Below are positions 1-9,570 of a stretch of DNA of 40,994 bases, one piece after another. Each line of letters opens with the position of its first letter. The first letter of the stretch is position 1. The translations under genes and the position numbers were made by a program. Source of the stretch: Candidatus Kapaibacterium sp. GTDB lineage: Bacteria > Bacteroidota > Ignavibacteria > Kapaibacteriales > Kapaibacteriaceae. The DNA lies in assembly GCA_030833725.1 (NCBI GenBank), contig JAURGP010000018.1, positions 1 to 40,994 of the forward strand, written 5' to 3'. The notes under the pieces were generated by a model that made no database searches, was not told the DNA's origin, and worked only from the letters and a program-made list of their open reading frames with translations.

Positions 1-3000
1 ATTCGTAGCGCCTTCAGAGAAGTTCCCCTCGTACCGTACGAATGCAGAGGCAGTTACACGTGTGCTGATTGTGTACCGGGCACGTGGTTCGATGGTGATT
101 TGTGTTGTACCGTTTACGACTCTTCCTTGGAGCGCTGGAAACTCGTCAATCTCATAGCGCGACTGTTTGTTCTGACGCACCTGTGCCAAGAACGTGAACT
201 CCATATCGTTGTTGAGGTCCATACCGAGGAACTTTAACGACATTCCGCGACGCAGGTAGCTGGCCTGCAACTGAAACTCATGCGTATCCTCAAGTTGCAC
301 TGTGTTCCGAGCAGCGGCAGAAATCGAGTATGCCGACGTTACACTGTAGCGCAGGTTTGCCGTAAGTACCCCCTTCACCTTCTGCTCATCAAAGGACATG
401 TTCAATCCGATCAGCGGCTGGAAGCCTCTCCGAACCTCTTGGACGTCAATGATTCGACCGTTATCGTTCATGCGGGCATTCTCGCGATACGTCGACTGGT
501 ACGAATGCTCCAGAAACACGCGTTGGGCTACACCAGAGAACGGCCAGATCTTGTCGATGCCATCCCAACGCAACGTCCAGTTCAGTGCCGGTATCGCACT
601 GGCTGCATCACCACCAAAGAACTGGAGGGACTCGAATCCCTCGCGGAACGAGCGTGTCATTGCATCGAGCAGGCGCGTATTCGTTGTATTGGGGTCACCG
701 CCCTGTGCTTCAATCTCTGCTTTGCGTTCCGTGTAGAGCCGCACAACGTTTTCGATATTGTCGTTGAACAACCCGAATCCCAGGAAGTCTGGAATACTGA
801 TGAAGGTGCGCTCAATGGTTTGCCGTCGATTGACATTGCTGAACGTTGGAACCCCCACGGCATCAGTCACAACACGCCGATTCATGTTATACGCAACATC
901 GGAACGCATCGTCAAGTCCAGGGTCGCTCCCGGCCAGAGTGGACGGTTCGTCTGGAACTGGAATGTTGTTCTGGCCGTGTAATCATCTTGCATCACCCCG
1001 TTAGGCGGCCGTAGTCCTGGGCGCGTTTCAAACCGTATGAACGGGAAGACCGGACTGGACGCAAGATTGAGCTCACCGTGAGGATCGCCAATGAAGCCCA
1101 GTTGGTACGGTGTCGACGGTCCCCACATGGGATCGTTCTCGCGGAACGTGAGAGATCGTGCCCACAGATTCGTAAAGCCCGTTCCCCCCATCACTCCGCC
1201 ATTGTTTGAGGAGTTGGTCTGGTTAAACAGGAAGGTGAAGTTGTCGAAGCCAAACACCACATTCTGGATCACCGAAGTGATACTCCGCCCCACCGATGTT
1301 GCGCCGGTAGGCATCGGCCCAAAGAGGTTGGCACCGAACTGTTTCCACCGTAGGATCGGACTGAATCGCAACGAGGAATTCCACGATGCGGTGCGCACAA
1401 TATCACGTTGCAGTGGATCTTCTTGAAGCGGATCGTTGAGTGTGTATGTCGATGAATAGGATCCCGTTGTTTCCAGCAGTCGATCTAGACCTATGATGTT
1501 CGGCAACCGCGGTCGGAAGGAGAGCGTGACAGTCTGAACCATGTTGTTCGTAGCACCCAGATCCACCAGCGTTCCATTGCGGAAGAACATTTGATTGAAG
1601 AGTTCTTCCGCGCCGCGCTGTCGGCCGTCTTGGTCTAGCTCAAATGGGACGAGCGTTGAGCGAGACTGTACGCGATAGTCCAGAACCGGACTCAAGAAGC
1701 CGTTTTCAACAAGGCGCCAATTGAACCCCAACGACTGTTCTGATGTGAACTCTCGCACGATAGGACTTGGAAAACTCAGGAAGCGGTTTTGTTCGGTGGT
1801 GCGGCCACGCACAAAGCCCACGTTCGCCGTGATGTTTTGAGGTAGGAAATTGATCTTGGCATCCTTGTAGCTGCTCAGTCCGGGTACATCGGACAAAAAC
1901 GGCAAGAACTTCAGGTCGTACTTTGTAGGGATGGTCACGGCATAATCCACTTTCAGGCGCCACTGCCAGTCGAACCGCTGCTCGACAACCTGACTGCGTT
2001 CAAACTGCTGCGCGTACGAGAAGTTGAACCGTAGCTTATTGAACGTATCGTCGATCAGCCAATGCTTCACGGGGATTCCCAACTGCACATCGGTGATCGC
2101 CCACTGATCGCGAACAATCACTCGCTCCGATCTACGAACAACGCTGTCGGCTACTTGTGATGCCTGCTGTGGAGTCGCGCCTTTGCGCAACGTATCTACG
2201 CGTGCTGCCTCTGCTGCAGCTAGAAGTTGCACGTCGTTCTGTGCCTGATAGAGGGGGCGTTCGACCTGTTCGTAGTGCGTGTAGGTGATAGGAATCTTGG
2301 TGTTTTTCAATGCCTCCGGCAACAGCTTGTCGATGGAAGCATTGACCGTCACGTTCCAGGTTGTAGCCAAGTTCCGGTTGCCAAAGCGTTCTTCGAGTCG
2401 GTGGAAGTTTGGCGTGGAGTGGTTGACGTTGGCAGTAACGGTAGCAACATCAGCAAGTTTCATTTCCGCGTTGGCAATGGCGGCCCAATCGTTATCGTCG
2501 ACGGGCTCGACAACACGCAGCTCATCTACCCACATAGTGGTAGTAAGATCATTCGGGTACCGCTCAGCCGGATTGGCAATGCCAAAGGCGAAGAATGACA
2601 CGCGCGTCAGGATTGGATTCCCTTTGATGGCGAAAATCCCCTGTGGATCACGTGGAGCCGGAAACTCCTGACGATCACGCTGACGTGTGTTATCGCGTAT
2701 CTGCTTGATTGCCGTGATTTCATCGGCGATGATGCGGAGGTCCTGCCATCCGCGCAGGAGTGGTCGCTTGTACTCGTAGTAGTTTGCGGAGTCTACCCCA
2801 AAGCGAATGAAACAGTAGGCCGGAGGTGTAGCACCTGGAGCCACGGCATCCGGCATGGTGTTATCACCGTGAATGAAGAAGGCGATCTGGCGGTAGAAGA
2901 ACAAATCCCACGGTACGTAGTTCCGCGCCGTCATCCGTTCTTCGCCGTATCGCATGTTGTTCACCTTCACCACGAGCGATTGCTCATTGAGGAAGAGCTG

Positions 3001-6000
3001 TTGGTATGGATCTGGATTCTGGAGCTGTTGGGGTCGTTGTACACCTGGAGGCATGGTGTAGAAGTCCGGTGCATCAGCGTTCTCCTCGATGTTGACGTAG
3101 GCAATCGAGAGGACGGAATCGGTTTCGGTAATACCGGGCTGAAAGTTATGCCGACGCAGCCAATACGAGCCCACCACGCCCCAATCGGCAATGGAGGCTT
3201 TTACGCGGCCACCACGCATCGCGATCCGGGCATACTGAATGTTTGTAAACAGTGGATTACCCACCACCGTATCAGGACGACGTATCGGGATGCGGTACTG
3301 ATACCAGCCCTTGTCAGGGTTACCACCCACGATCTGTGGGTTCGTAGCCGGATCGGGCGTGAGGTTGATCTCATACCGGAAGTATGAGTTGTCCAGCATG
3401 ATTGTTTGACCGTTGTTCCGGTTGAGAATCTCCGTGTCAGGAAACTGTCCGAGTTCGGACTGAGCGGCGTTCCCCTCATAGTTATTGTACTGAATGAAGT
3501 CCGCTTCCTGCTGATTCTGTCGATCTCCAGCAAAGTTGAAGAAGTAGTCATCTCGTGCCGGATCTTCCTCCCGGTTCAAGGGTGGCGGATAGAAGCTCTG
3601 TTCCTGTGTGTTATCCAACGTGTCGAGACCGATATCCTCGCCGGGATCAATAAGGTTGTTCGGCGGAAAGCGATCCTCCGTATTGAGTTGCTGATTCGGG
3701 ATGATGTCTTCATTGATCATACCAAGATCAATGTACATCTTCGAGCCTGGCTCATAGTCCTCCACGCGCATCATGATTTCGATGAAATCAATGTTTTCGT
3801 TATCGAAGTTGGTCGTAAACGAGGACAACAGCCGCGTGAATCCACCCCAGATCTGGTGCCGGTGATCACGTTGGAACTGGTAGGACTCCTCACGTACGTC
3901 AAGAGAGTCGGGGTCATTCCATCGTGGAGTGGCAGCATCGATGAACTCTGGATTGGGGTTGTAAATGCCTCGCTGATCCGGATCAAACACCAGACGCAAT
4001 GGATTAATGTTCTGCCGACCCTGGACGCGAGCCCGATTCGGATACACATCTGCCTGCGGAACATCAGGGACAAACTTTTGAAACCAAAAGGTCCGACCAC
4101 GGTAGAATTGCGCAACTGTGTCGTGCTCCCAGAGAGTCTGATCCGGGAAAGGGGCTGAGTGGTGCCATACGGCTGGCGTGAGACCGAAATTCACGTAGCG
4201 TCGAGCGTTTTCAAAGTCGTCGACGTAGGCTACGGCCTTTCCGTTATCCGACGCCACGGTAGAGTACCGTTTGTTCGGTTCCGGCGACGTCATGGCATAC
4301 TCACCAGCGAAGGTGAACGATGACTTCGCCTTCGTGTCCAGGAACGGAAGATCGTCCAAGGCGCGTGTGAGCCACGGCAGGTCGGCATTCAACTTTGCAT
4401 CGAAGCCCAGCATGAGATTGGCATTCGGTTCCTGTCCTGGCTGTACTCGGTCGATGACGGCGGCCTGATCGTAGTTGAGCACCGTCATGCCGATGCTGCT
4501 GCTCAGCGTTCGTCCACGGAAGAGCTCGTAGTCGGCTCGAAGTCCTACCAACGTTCTAGTTGTGAGGTTGAACACGTCATTCCGCTCGTACTCCACACTC
4601 AGATTTGCATTCGGTAACGTCGCTCGAGGATTGAGCAGCGTCATGGTTCCCGTGTAGTAGTCAACAGTATAGTCTACCCCCTCGCGCAACTGCTGACCAT
4701 CTAGACGCACATTTACGGACCCCGGGGCAAGGTTGTAAGCAAGCGGAATGCGGTTGTTCGCCGTAGCACCGCTTGCCTGTCCCACGATGAGGAATCGGTC
4801 GCGCGCCGTGTTCAACTGCGCAGCCTGATACGTTGTATCGTACACCTCATTGAAGACATAGGCATCGGCTAACTGCTCATTCCCCTTGCTACGGAAGTAG
4901 TCTCGCAGTCCCAGACGAAATGGCTCACGACTTGGAAAGGTAATCTCCCCGGTCCGAGCGTTGAACACAGGCGGGCGAGCGTCGAATTTGCCATCTGGGG
5001 GCGCCGCACCGGTTCCGTTGTTGACCTGGTCAACACGAAAGATGGTGACGATCTTGTCGGGAGCCCCCTCCAGAACGTCAGTCGAGTCGTTTGTTTCGCG
5101 GTAGTACCACATGCCAACATCGGCATCATCTAGACTCACATTCGTCAAACCGGTAGTGTAGCGATTCTTCATCAGGCGCGCCCAGATAGCGCGGAAGCCT
5201 GGTTGCATTTGTGGCCGAGCAATGAGCTTCAGAACCAGCGTATCCTGCTGATTGGCATCACGTGCCAGTGTGCCGTAGTAGACGTCATCGAGAGACGTTG
5301 AGGAGGAGGCTCCCTCTGTTCGATAGGATACGGCGTAGTAACGGTCGGCGCGGAGATTAAGGATTGTGACGGTGCCAAGGTTGAGATCAACTTCATAGCG
5401 GCGCTCATCCAACAGTGTGAATCGTCCGCGTTCGACCTCGCCGGCTCGAATCTCCGTGGACTTGAGCGCTGGATCGTAGCGTTGGCCAGCTTCGAATTGG
5501 ATGCCAGGGAGTACGGCGTGTGCAACAGCTTCGCTGGCCTGCACTTCGCGCAGGTCGACTGTGGACTCCCATACCTGGATCTCCTTGATGACAAGCGAAT
5601 CGAAGGCGTTCGAGAGAGCTGGGGTGTTGGAGCGATAGTAGTCGTCCCACACTGCGAAGTACGCTTCGTCAACAAAAAAGCTGTTCCGGGTGTAGTCGTA
5701 GGCTCGAATCTTGAACGTCTGACGGTTGGATCCGCCCTGAGCGTTCAGAAACTGGCGTTCGCTCCGGCGCTGGGAGGCAATCGTCTTCAGGTAGAGTGGG
5801 CCAAACTGGAAGTCAGCCCGAACGCCGAAAAGTGTTTGTCCACCACCGATCAAAGCACTGTTCGACTCCAAATTGACGTTACCGAATTCGACCTTCTTGA
5901 CGATGTCGTCATCGTATCCCTCATATCCTACCTTGAATCGGTTGTCGAACTCAAACTGGTTCAACGTATTCCAATCAACGTTGAATCGGAACTTATCTCC

Positions 6001-6639
6001 AATCCGTGCCGACACATTCACCTGGATGTTTTGATTGAAGATGGGAGACGACTGCGTTTGGCCGAGTACGGAGGCCGTTCCGAGGTTCTGCGTGTCCCAG
6101 CGCCATCCGCCTCGAACGTTGACTTCGCCATTCACATTAATCGAAATCTCAGGCTTTCCGAAGATCCCAAACAGAGGGTTTTGAGGTAGTGGAATCTTCA
6201 AGTTTGTCACGGCATCCAGCAGCTTGAGAATCTCCCCTTCTGACAGTGGCTTCTTAAGCTCGTAGGCCGACAGCGCAGAATCCCGGAGTTGAGCAAACTG
6301 GTCGCTCGATCGCGTTTGTAGATACAGGTCAAAATCAAGGATCGTAGGTATACCGAGTGCAAAGCCATCGATTTGATCCGACAACCGCACGGACTGGAGC
6401 AGAGAGTCGATGCTTCCAACACGCTGGTAGCCGGGAATGATACTCTTTTGGGACGTGCTGGATGAGGATCTCAACGGAGGGAGATCCGTATTCGTCGGGT
6501 CTCCAAAATCGAGTCGCACCGAGTCTCCCCGGTACGAACCAGACAACAGCCTGCGGACCACACCCTGTGAAGGGGTGGGGGTACAAAACCAACACACCAG
6601 CAAAACAATGCTGGTGGCCGCCGACAGATATGATCGCAC
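1..6639 (-). CDS. sprA: T9SS outer-membrane translocon SprA/Sov, 3' end truncated by window edge
   Basis: Hand translation of the minus strand is open in one frame at every segment I checked between 6639 and 1. It contains SprA-like text such as FDNRFKVGYEGYDDDIVKKVEFGNVNLESNSALIGGGQTLFGVRADFQFGPLYLKTIASQRRSERQ and AYCFIRFGVDSANYYEYKRP. The probable start is GTG at 6639 (or TTG at 6651), giving a signal-peptide-like VRSYLSAATSIVLLVCWFCTPTPSQG; an in-frame TAG lies at 6654-6652. Confidence 0.9.
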   Translation of the reverse strand, partial: MRSYLSAATSIVLLVCWFCTPTPSQGVVRRLLSGSYRGDSVRLDFGDPTNTDLPPLRSSSSTSQKSIIPGYQRVGSIDSLLQSVRLSDQIDGFALGIPTILDFDLYLQTRSSDQFAQLRDSALSAYELKKPLSEGEILKLLDAVTNLKIPLPQNPLFGIFGKPEISINVNGEVNVRGGWRWDTQNLGTASVLGQTQSSPIFNQNIQVNVSARIGDKFRFNVDWNTLNQFEFDNRFKVGYEGYDDDIVKKVEFGNVNLESNSALIGGGQTLFGVRADFQFGPLYLKTIASQRRSERQFLNAQGGSNRQTFKIRAYDYTRNSFFVDEAYFAVWDDYYRSNTPALSNAFDSLVIKEIQVWESTVDLREVQASEAVAHAVLPGIQFEAGQRYDPALKSTEIRAGEVERGRFTLLDERRYEVDLNLGTVTILNLRADRYYAVSYRTEGASSSTSLDDVYYGTLARDANQQDTLVLKLIARPQMQPGFRAIWARLMKNRYTTGLTNVSLDDADVGMWYYRETNDSTDVLEGAPDKIVTIFRVDQVNNGTGAAPPDGKFDARPPVFNARTGEITFPSREPFRLGLRDYFRSKGNEQLADAYVFNEVYDTTYQAAQLNTARDRFLIVGQASGATANNRIPLAYNLAPGSVNVRLDGQQLREGVDYTVDYYTGTMTLLNPRATLPNANLSVEYERNDVFNLTTRTLVGLRADYELFRGRTLSSSIGMTVLNYDQAAVIDRVQPGQEPNANLMLGFDAKLNADLPWLTRALDDLPFLDTKAKSSFTFAGEYAMTSPEPNKRYSTVASDNGKAVAYVDDFENARRYVNFGLTPAVWHHSAPFPDQTLWEHDTVAQFYRGRTFWFQKFVPDVPQADVYPNRARVQGRQNINPLRLVFDPDQRGIYNPNPEFIDAATPRWNDPDSLDVREESYQFQRDHRHQIWGGFTRLLSSFTTNFDNENIDFIEIMMRVEDYEPGSKMYIDLGMINEDIIPNQQLNTEDRFPPNNLIDPGEDIGLDTLDNTQEQSFYPPPLNREEDPARDDYFFNFAGDRQNQQEADFIQYNNYEGNAAQSELGQFPDTEILNRNNGQTIMLDNSYFRYEINLTPDPATNPQIVGGNPDKGWYQYRIPIRRPDTVVGNPLFTNIQYARIAMRGGRVKASIADWGVVGSYWLRRHNFQPGITETDSVLSIAYVNIEENADAPDFYTMPPGVQRPQQLQNPDPYQQLFLNEQSLVVKVNNMRYGEERMTARNYVPWDLFFYRQIAFFIHGDNTMPDAVAPGATPPAYCFIRFGVDSANYYEYKRPLLRGWQDLRIIADEITAIKQIRDNTRQRDRQEFPAPRDPQGIFAIKGNPILTRVSFFAFGIANPAERYPNDLTTTMWVDELRVVEPVDDNDWAAIANAEMKLADVATVTANVNHSTPNFHRLEERFGNRNLATTWNVTVNASIDKLLPEALKNTKIPITYTHYEQVERPLYQAQNDVQLLAAAEAARVDTLRKGATPQQASQVADSVVRRSERVIVRDQWAITDVQLGIPVKHWLIDDTFNKLRFNFSYAQQFERSQVVEQRFDWQWRLKVDYAVTIPTKYDLKFLPFLSDVPGLSSYKDAKINFLPQNITANVGFVRGRTTEQNRFLSFPSPIVREFTSEQSLGFNWRLVENGFLSPVLDYRVQSRSTLVPFELDQDGRQRGAEELFNQMFFRNGTLVDLGATNNMVQTVTLSFRPRLPNIIGLDRLLETTGSYSSTYTLNDPLQEDPLQRDIVRTASWNSSLRFSPILRWKQFGANLFGPMPTGATSVGRSITSVIQNVVFGFDNFTFLFNQTNSSNNGGVMGGTGFTNLWARSLTFRENDPMWGPSTPYQLGFIGDPHGELNLASSPVFPFIRFETRPGLRPPNGVMQDDYTARTTFQFQTNRPLWPGATLDLTMRSDVAYNMNRRVVTDAVGVPTFSNVNRRQTIERTFISIPDFLGFGLFNDNIENVVRLYTERKAEIEAQGGDPNTTNTRLLDAMTRSFREGFESLQFFGGDAASAIPALNWTLRWDGIDKIWPFSGVAQRVFLEHSYQSTYRENARMNDNGRIIDVQEVRRGFQPLIGLNMSFDEQKVKGVLTANLRYSVTSAYSISAAARNTVQLEDTHEFQLQASYLRRGMSLKFLGMDLNNDMEFTFLAQVRQNKQSRYEIDEFPALQGRVVNGTTQITIEPRARYTISTRVTASAFVRYEGNFSEGATN

Positions 6640-6810
6640 GTGTACGATCAACTATTCAGACAAACACGACATATGGTGAATCGGTGGACGGATGGAAACT
6701 TCGGATAGACCGAAGGTGAACGTCGTATCAATCGTCGTGAATAGTTTTCCCCCGATCGTCCAATGAATACATCCTCAACATGATGCACAAAGATAGGAGG
6801 TGCCGTACTT

Positions 6811-9555
6811 TTGCCGTTGGCTTCCCCCCTTCATCATCTTCTCAATCACATGGCAACTATGCGCGCCACGAGGTCATCGAACGAATCCAGTTGCACAATT
6901 AGTGTACGCAGTTGCATTTCTTGGCTGCGTTCTGCCCCACACCAAGCGTACGTCATGGTAGGCCTGGCGGTTGCTGTTGTTGCCGTGTTGAGTGGTACTC
7001 CGGTTGCAGCAGTGGCTCAACTTCAATCCTATCAACCACTTGCGGCAGTACACGTCAATGCGATCACCTCCACGGCTACACGCACGGTGATTAACCTGTC
7101 CGGTACATGGGACGTTATCGAGGACGGTGATCAACATGGTTCCATGCGGGTACCGTCCACCTTGGAACCAGGGCCGGAGTTTACGATCCGACGATCCATC
7201 AAGATGGATCAAGTCACATTGCGGTCGCGTGCGTGGCACCTATGGTTTCTGGGCGTGTCGGATGATATTGACTTGAGTGTCAATTCCCAGAAAGTACTGC
7301 TGCCTAATCCTGGTGGCCCTGCCCCCTTCATGATCCGCATCCCTGACGATGCACTCCGAGCAGGTTCCAACATCATCGAAATCACGGTACGGCAACGTGG
7401 AGACCTTGTGTCCCTCGTGTCGTCGTTTGCCCCCTCTGCGCCCGCTACGCGTCGAGGGATCCTCCGCGAGATCTTTTTGATCGGCACGCCCCTTGTGTGG
7501 ACATCGGACATGCACGTTGGCACACAGGTTCAACTCCGACGCAACATGGCGTCCCTTTCGGCGGACGTTACCGTCAAAGGAGCGAACGTAGAACGGCTCC
7601 AAGGAGTCTCGGCCGATAGTCAACTCGTCCAGCAGCGATCCGCGACCATCGGGGCCGAAGCTGTACTCATCTCACGTCGCACTGGGGCGGTGGTTGCCCG
7701 CTCCGGAGTTGCATCGATCGAGGTAGGTCGTGCACGATCCATCAAACATACCTTCGATCTCACCCTTAGTTCACCGGATCTATGGTCGCCATCCCAGCCA
7801 CATTTGTACGATCTCGCGATCAACCTCTCCTATGGTGGTCGGCTGCTCGACCAATACAACCAGGTCGTGGGATTCTCTTCGATACAACTACACAGTGCTG
7901 AAGGGGGCTTACGGCTTCTTCTCAATGATTCTTCGTTCTTCGTCAATGCCATTGACTACTACGAGGAGTATCCCAGCACTGGTTCAACGTTATCGTGGCG
8001 TCAGATGGAGCACGACGTCAAGGTGATGAAAACGCTTGGCATCAATGCCATACGGTTCTGTTCCGGGGCGCCGCACCCGTATTTGCTGTACCTCTGCGAT
8101 CGCGACGGGATCTTTGTTCTCACAGAGATCGAGGCTCGGGGGATTCCGAAACATCTGCTGCTAGAGAAGGAAATCAGTGCCCAACTGTCAAACCGGCTGG
8201 ACCTACTACTGAATTACGTGGGGCCGCACCCGTCAATCCTGGGGATCGGCTTGAGCGACATGCTCGAAGAAGGCACGGATCAGACGAATACCTTTCATCG
8301 CAAGATTGCCGAACTCGTGCGATCGCGGAGTACCGCTCTGGTGTACAAGACGGTCTCTGGCCTGGGTTTGGATCAGACCAGTGAGGGAGGCTTCGACCTG
8401 ATTGTGATCCGCGTCAACACCAGAAGAAGTCGAGATCAACTTCCTGAGATCCTGGATGCAGCAGCACGGGTCGTGCGGCACGCAGCAACGATGGTGTTGA
8501 TAGGGTCGGTCGGCTCACCAGAGAACGAAAATGGATTTTCCGATCCGCTATCGATGGAGTCGCAGGCGGTGATCATTCGCGATGGATATCGGTTGGCAAA
8601 GCAACGGGCGCTATCCGGAGTGGTCGTCTCGTCCTTCAACGACTACCGTTTAGAGTTTCCAACCATGCTCGTAGAGCATTCGGATCCGTATGTGCATACT
8701 AGTGGGATCGTCGACGAGCAGCGCCAACCGCGTGTAGCCTACTCCATGTATAAGGCGTTGATCAACGAAGAGAAAGAACCACTGCTGCAGGCGCGCGATT
8801 TCAGCGATGCCACGCCACTGGTTTTCATTGCCACGGGAATCGTGCTAGCACTTATCTTGACTCTTGTGATCAACCGATCACGACGATTCCGGGAGTATCT
8901 CATTCGGTCGATTATTCGCCCTTTTAACTTTTACGCAGATATTCGCGACCAGCGGATCTTGTCTCTCGTTCAAACGGTGATCCTCGGCATTGTGGTGGCA
9001 GCAAGCGTAGGACTTGTCCTTGCTGCAGTAGGATACTACCTGCGGTCCGAACCGACGTTTGAGTACCTCGTTCATATCCTACTACCGAGCACCGGGCTTG
9101 CCGAGATTATTCGGTACATCGCTTGGCATCCTTCTCTGGCTGTTCTTACTGTTGGTACTACCATTTTTGCGGCGTTTTTGATTCTAGCTGCGCTCTTGCG
9201 ACTGGGCTCGCTGTTCGTGCGTGGAAGAATTCTGTACCGGGATACGTTTACGATTGTCGTGTGGTCGGCTGTGCCACTTCTAGCGTTGTTACCGGTAGGC
9301 ATAGCCTTGTATCAGGTCTTAAGTACCGACGCAGCTTCATTCTGGATTCCTCTCATTATCGCTGCTTCCATGCTCTGGACATTCTTGCGAACACTCCGGG
9401 CAACTAGCGTCGTGTTTGACGTGCCAGCGGTAATTGTGTACGGTCTAGGTTTTGGTGTTGTTGTCGTAGGACTGGCTGCCTTCATGGCATTATGGAATCT
9501 CAATGCCGAGGGATTCAGTTTCCTCCAGTACTACTTTGCTGTTGTGTCGCTGTAA
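6811..9555 (+). CDS. GH2-like (beta-galactosidase/glucuronidase fold) extracytoplasmic protein with C-terminal polytopic membrane domain (Yip1-like?)
   Basis: Sugar-binding-like N-terminus (GTWDVIEDGDQHGSMRVPSTLEPG...), TIM-barrel-like part (FFVNAIDYYEEYPSTGSTLSWRQMEHDVKVMKTLGINAIRF; HPSILGIGLSD), then about 6 hydrophobic segments at the C-terminus. The listed start is TTG at 6811; an ATG around 6850-6859 may be the real start. Confidence 0.7.
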   Translation: MPLASPLHHLLNHMATMRATRSSNESSCTISVRSCISWLRSAPHQAYVMVGLAVAVVAVLSGTPVAAVAQLQSYQPLAAVHVNAITSTATRTVINLSGTWDVIEDGDQHGSMRVPSTLEPGPEFTIRRSIKMDQVTLRSRAWHLWFLGVSDDIDLSVNSQKVLLPNPGGPAPFMIRIPDDALRAGSNIIEITVRQRGDLVSLVSSFAPSAPATRRGILREIFLIGTPLVWTSDMHVGTQVQLRRNMASLSADVTVKGANVERLQGVSADSQLVQQRSATIGAEAVLISRRTGAVVARSGVASIEVGRARSIKHTFDLTLSSPDLWSPSQPHLYDLAINLSYGGRLLDQYNQVVGFSSIQLHSAEGGLRLLLNDSSFFVNAIDYYEEYPSTGSTLSWRQMEHDVKVMKTLGINAIRFCSGAPHPYLLYLCDRDGIFVLTEIEARGIPKHLLLEKEISAQLSNRLDLLLNYVGPHPSILGIGLSDMLEEGTDQTNTFHRKIAELVRSRSTALVYKTVSGLGLDQTSEGGFDLIVIRVNTRRSRDQLPEILDAAARVVRHAATMVLIGSVGSPENENGFSDPLSMESQAVIIRDGYRLAKQRALSGVVVSSFNDYRLEFPTMLVEHSDPYVHTSGIVDEQRQPRVAYSMYKALINEEKEPLLQARDFSDATPLVFIATGIVLALILTLVINRSRRFREYLIRSIIRPFNFYADIRDQRILSLVQTVILGIVVAASVGLVLAAVGYYLRSEPTFEYLVHILLPSTGLAEIIRYIAWHPSLAVLTVGTTIFAAFLILAALLRLGSLFVRGRILYRDTFTIVVWSAVPLLALLPVGIALYQVLSTDAASFWIPLIIAASMLWTFLRTLRATSVVFDVPAVIVYGLGFGVVVVGLAAFMALWNLNAEGFSFLQYYFAVVSL

Positions 9556-9570
9556 GAGTCACATCTGTCC

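Noticed and set aside
280-6422. Many small ORFs on both strands in the left 6.4 kb (e.g. 280..1014 +, 3406..4158 +, 5482..6189 +)
   Set aside because: They are shadow frames of the long minus-strand sprA frame. They show low-complexity or Arg/Val-rich text without recognisable domains.
6699-6715. Small hairpin cttcggatagaccgaag in the sprA/GH2 divergent gap
   Set aside because: A 6-bp stem is short and expected by chance in 41 kb; no flanking T tract or conservation evidence.
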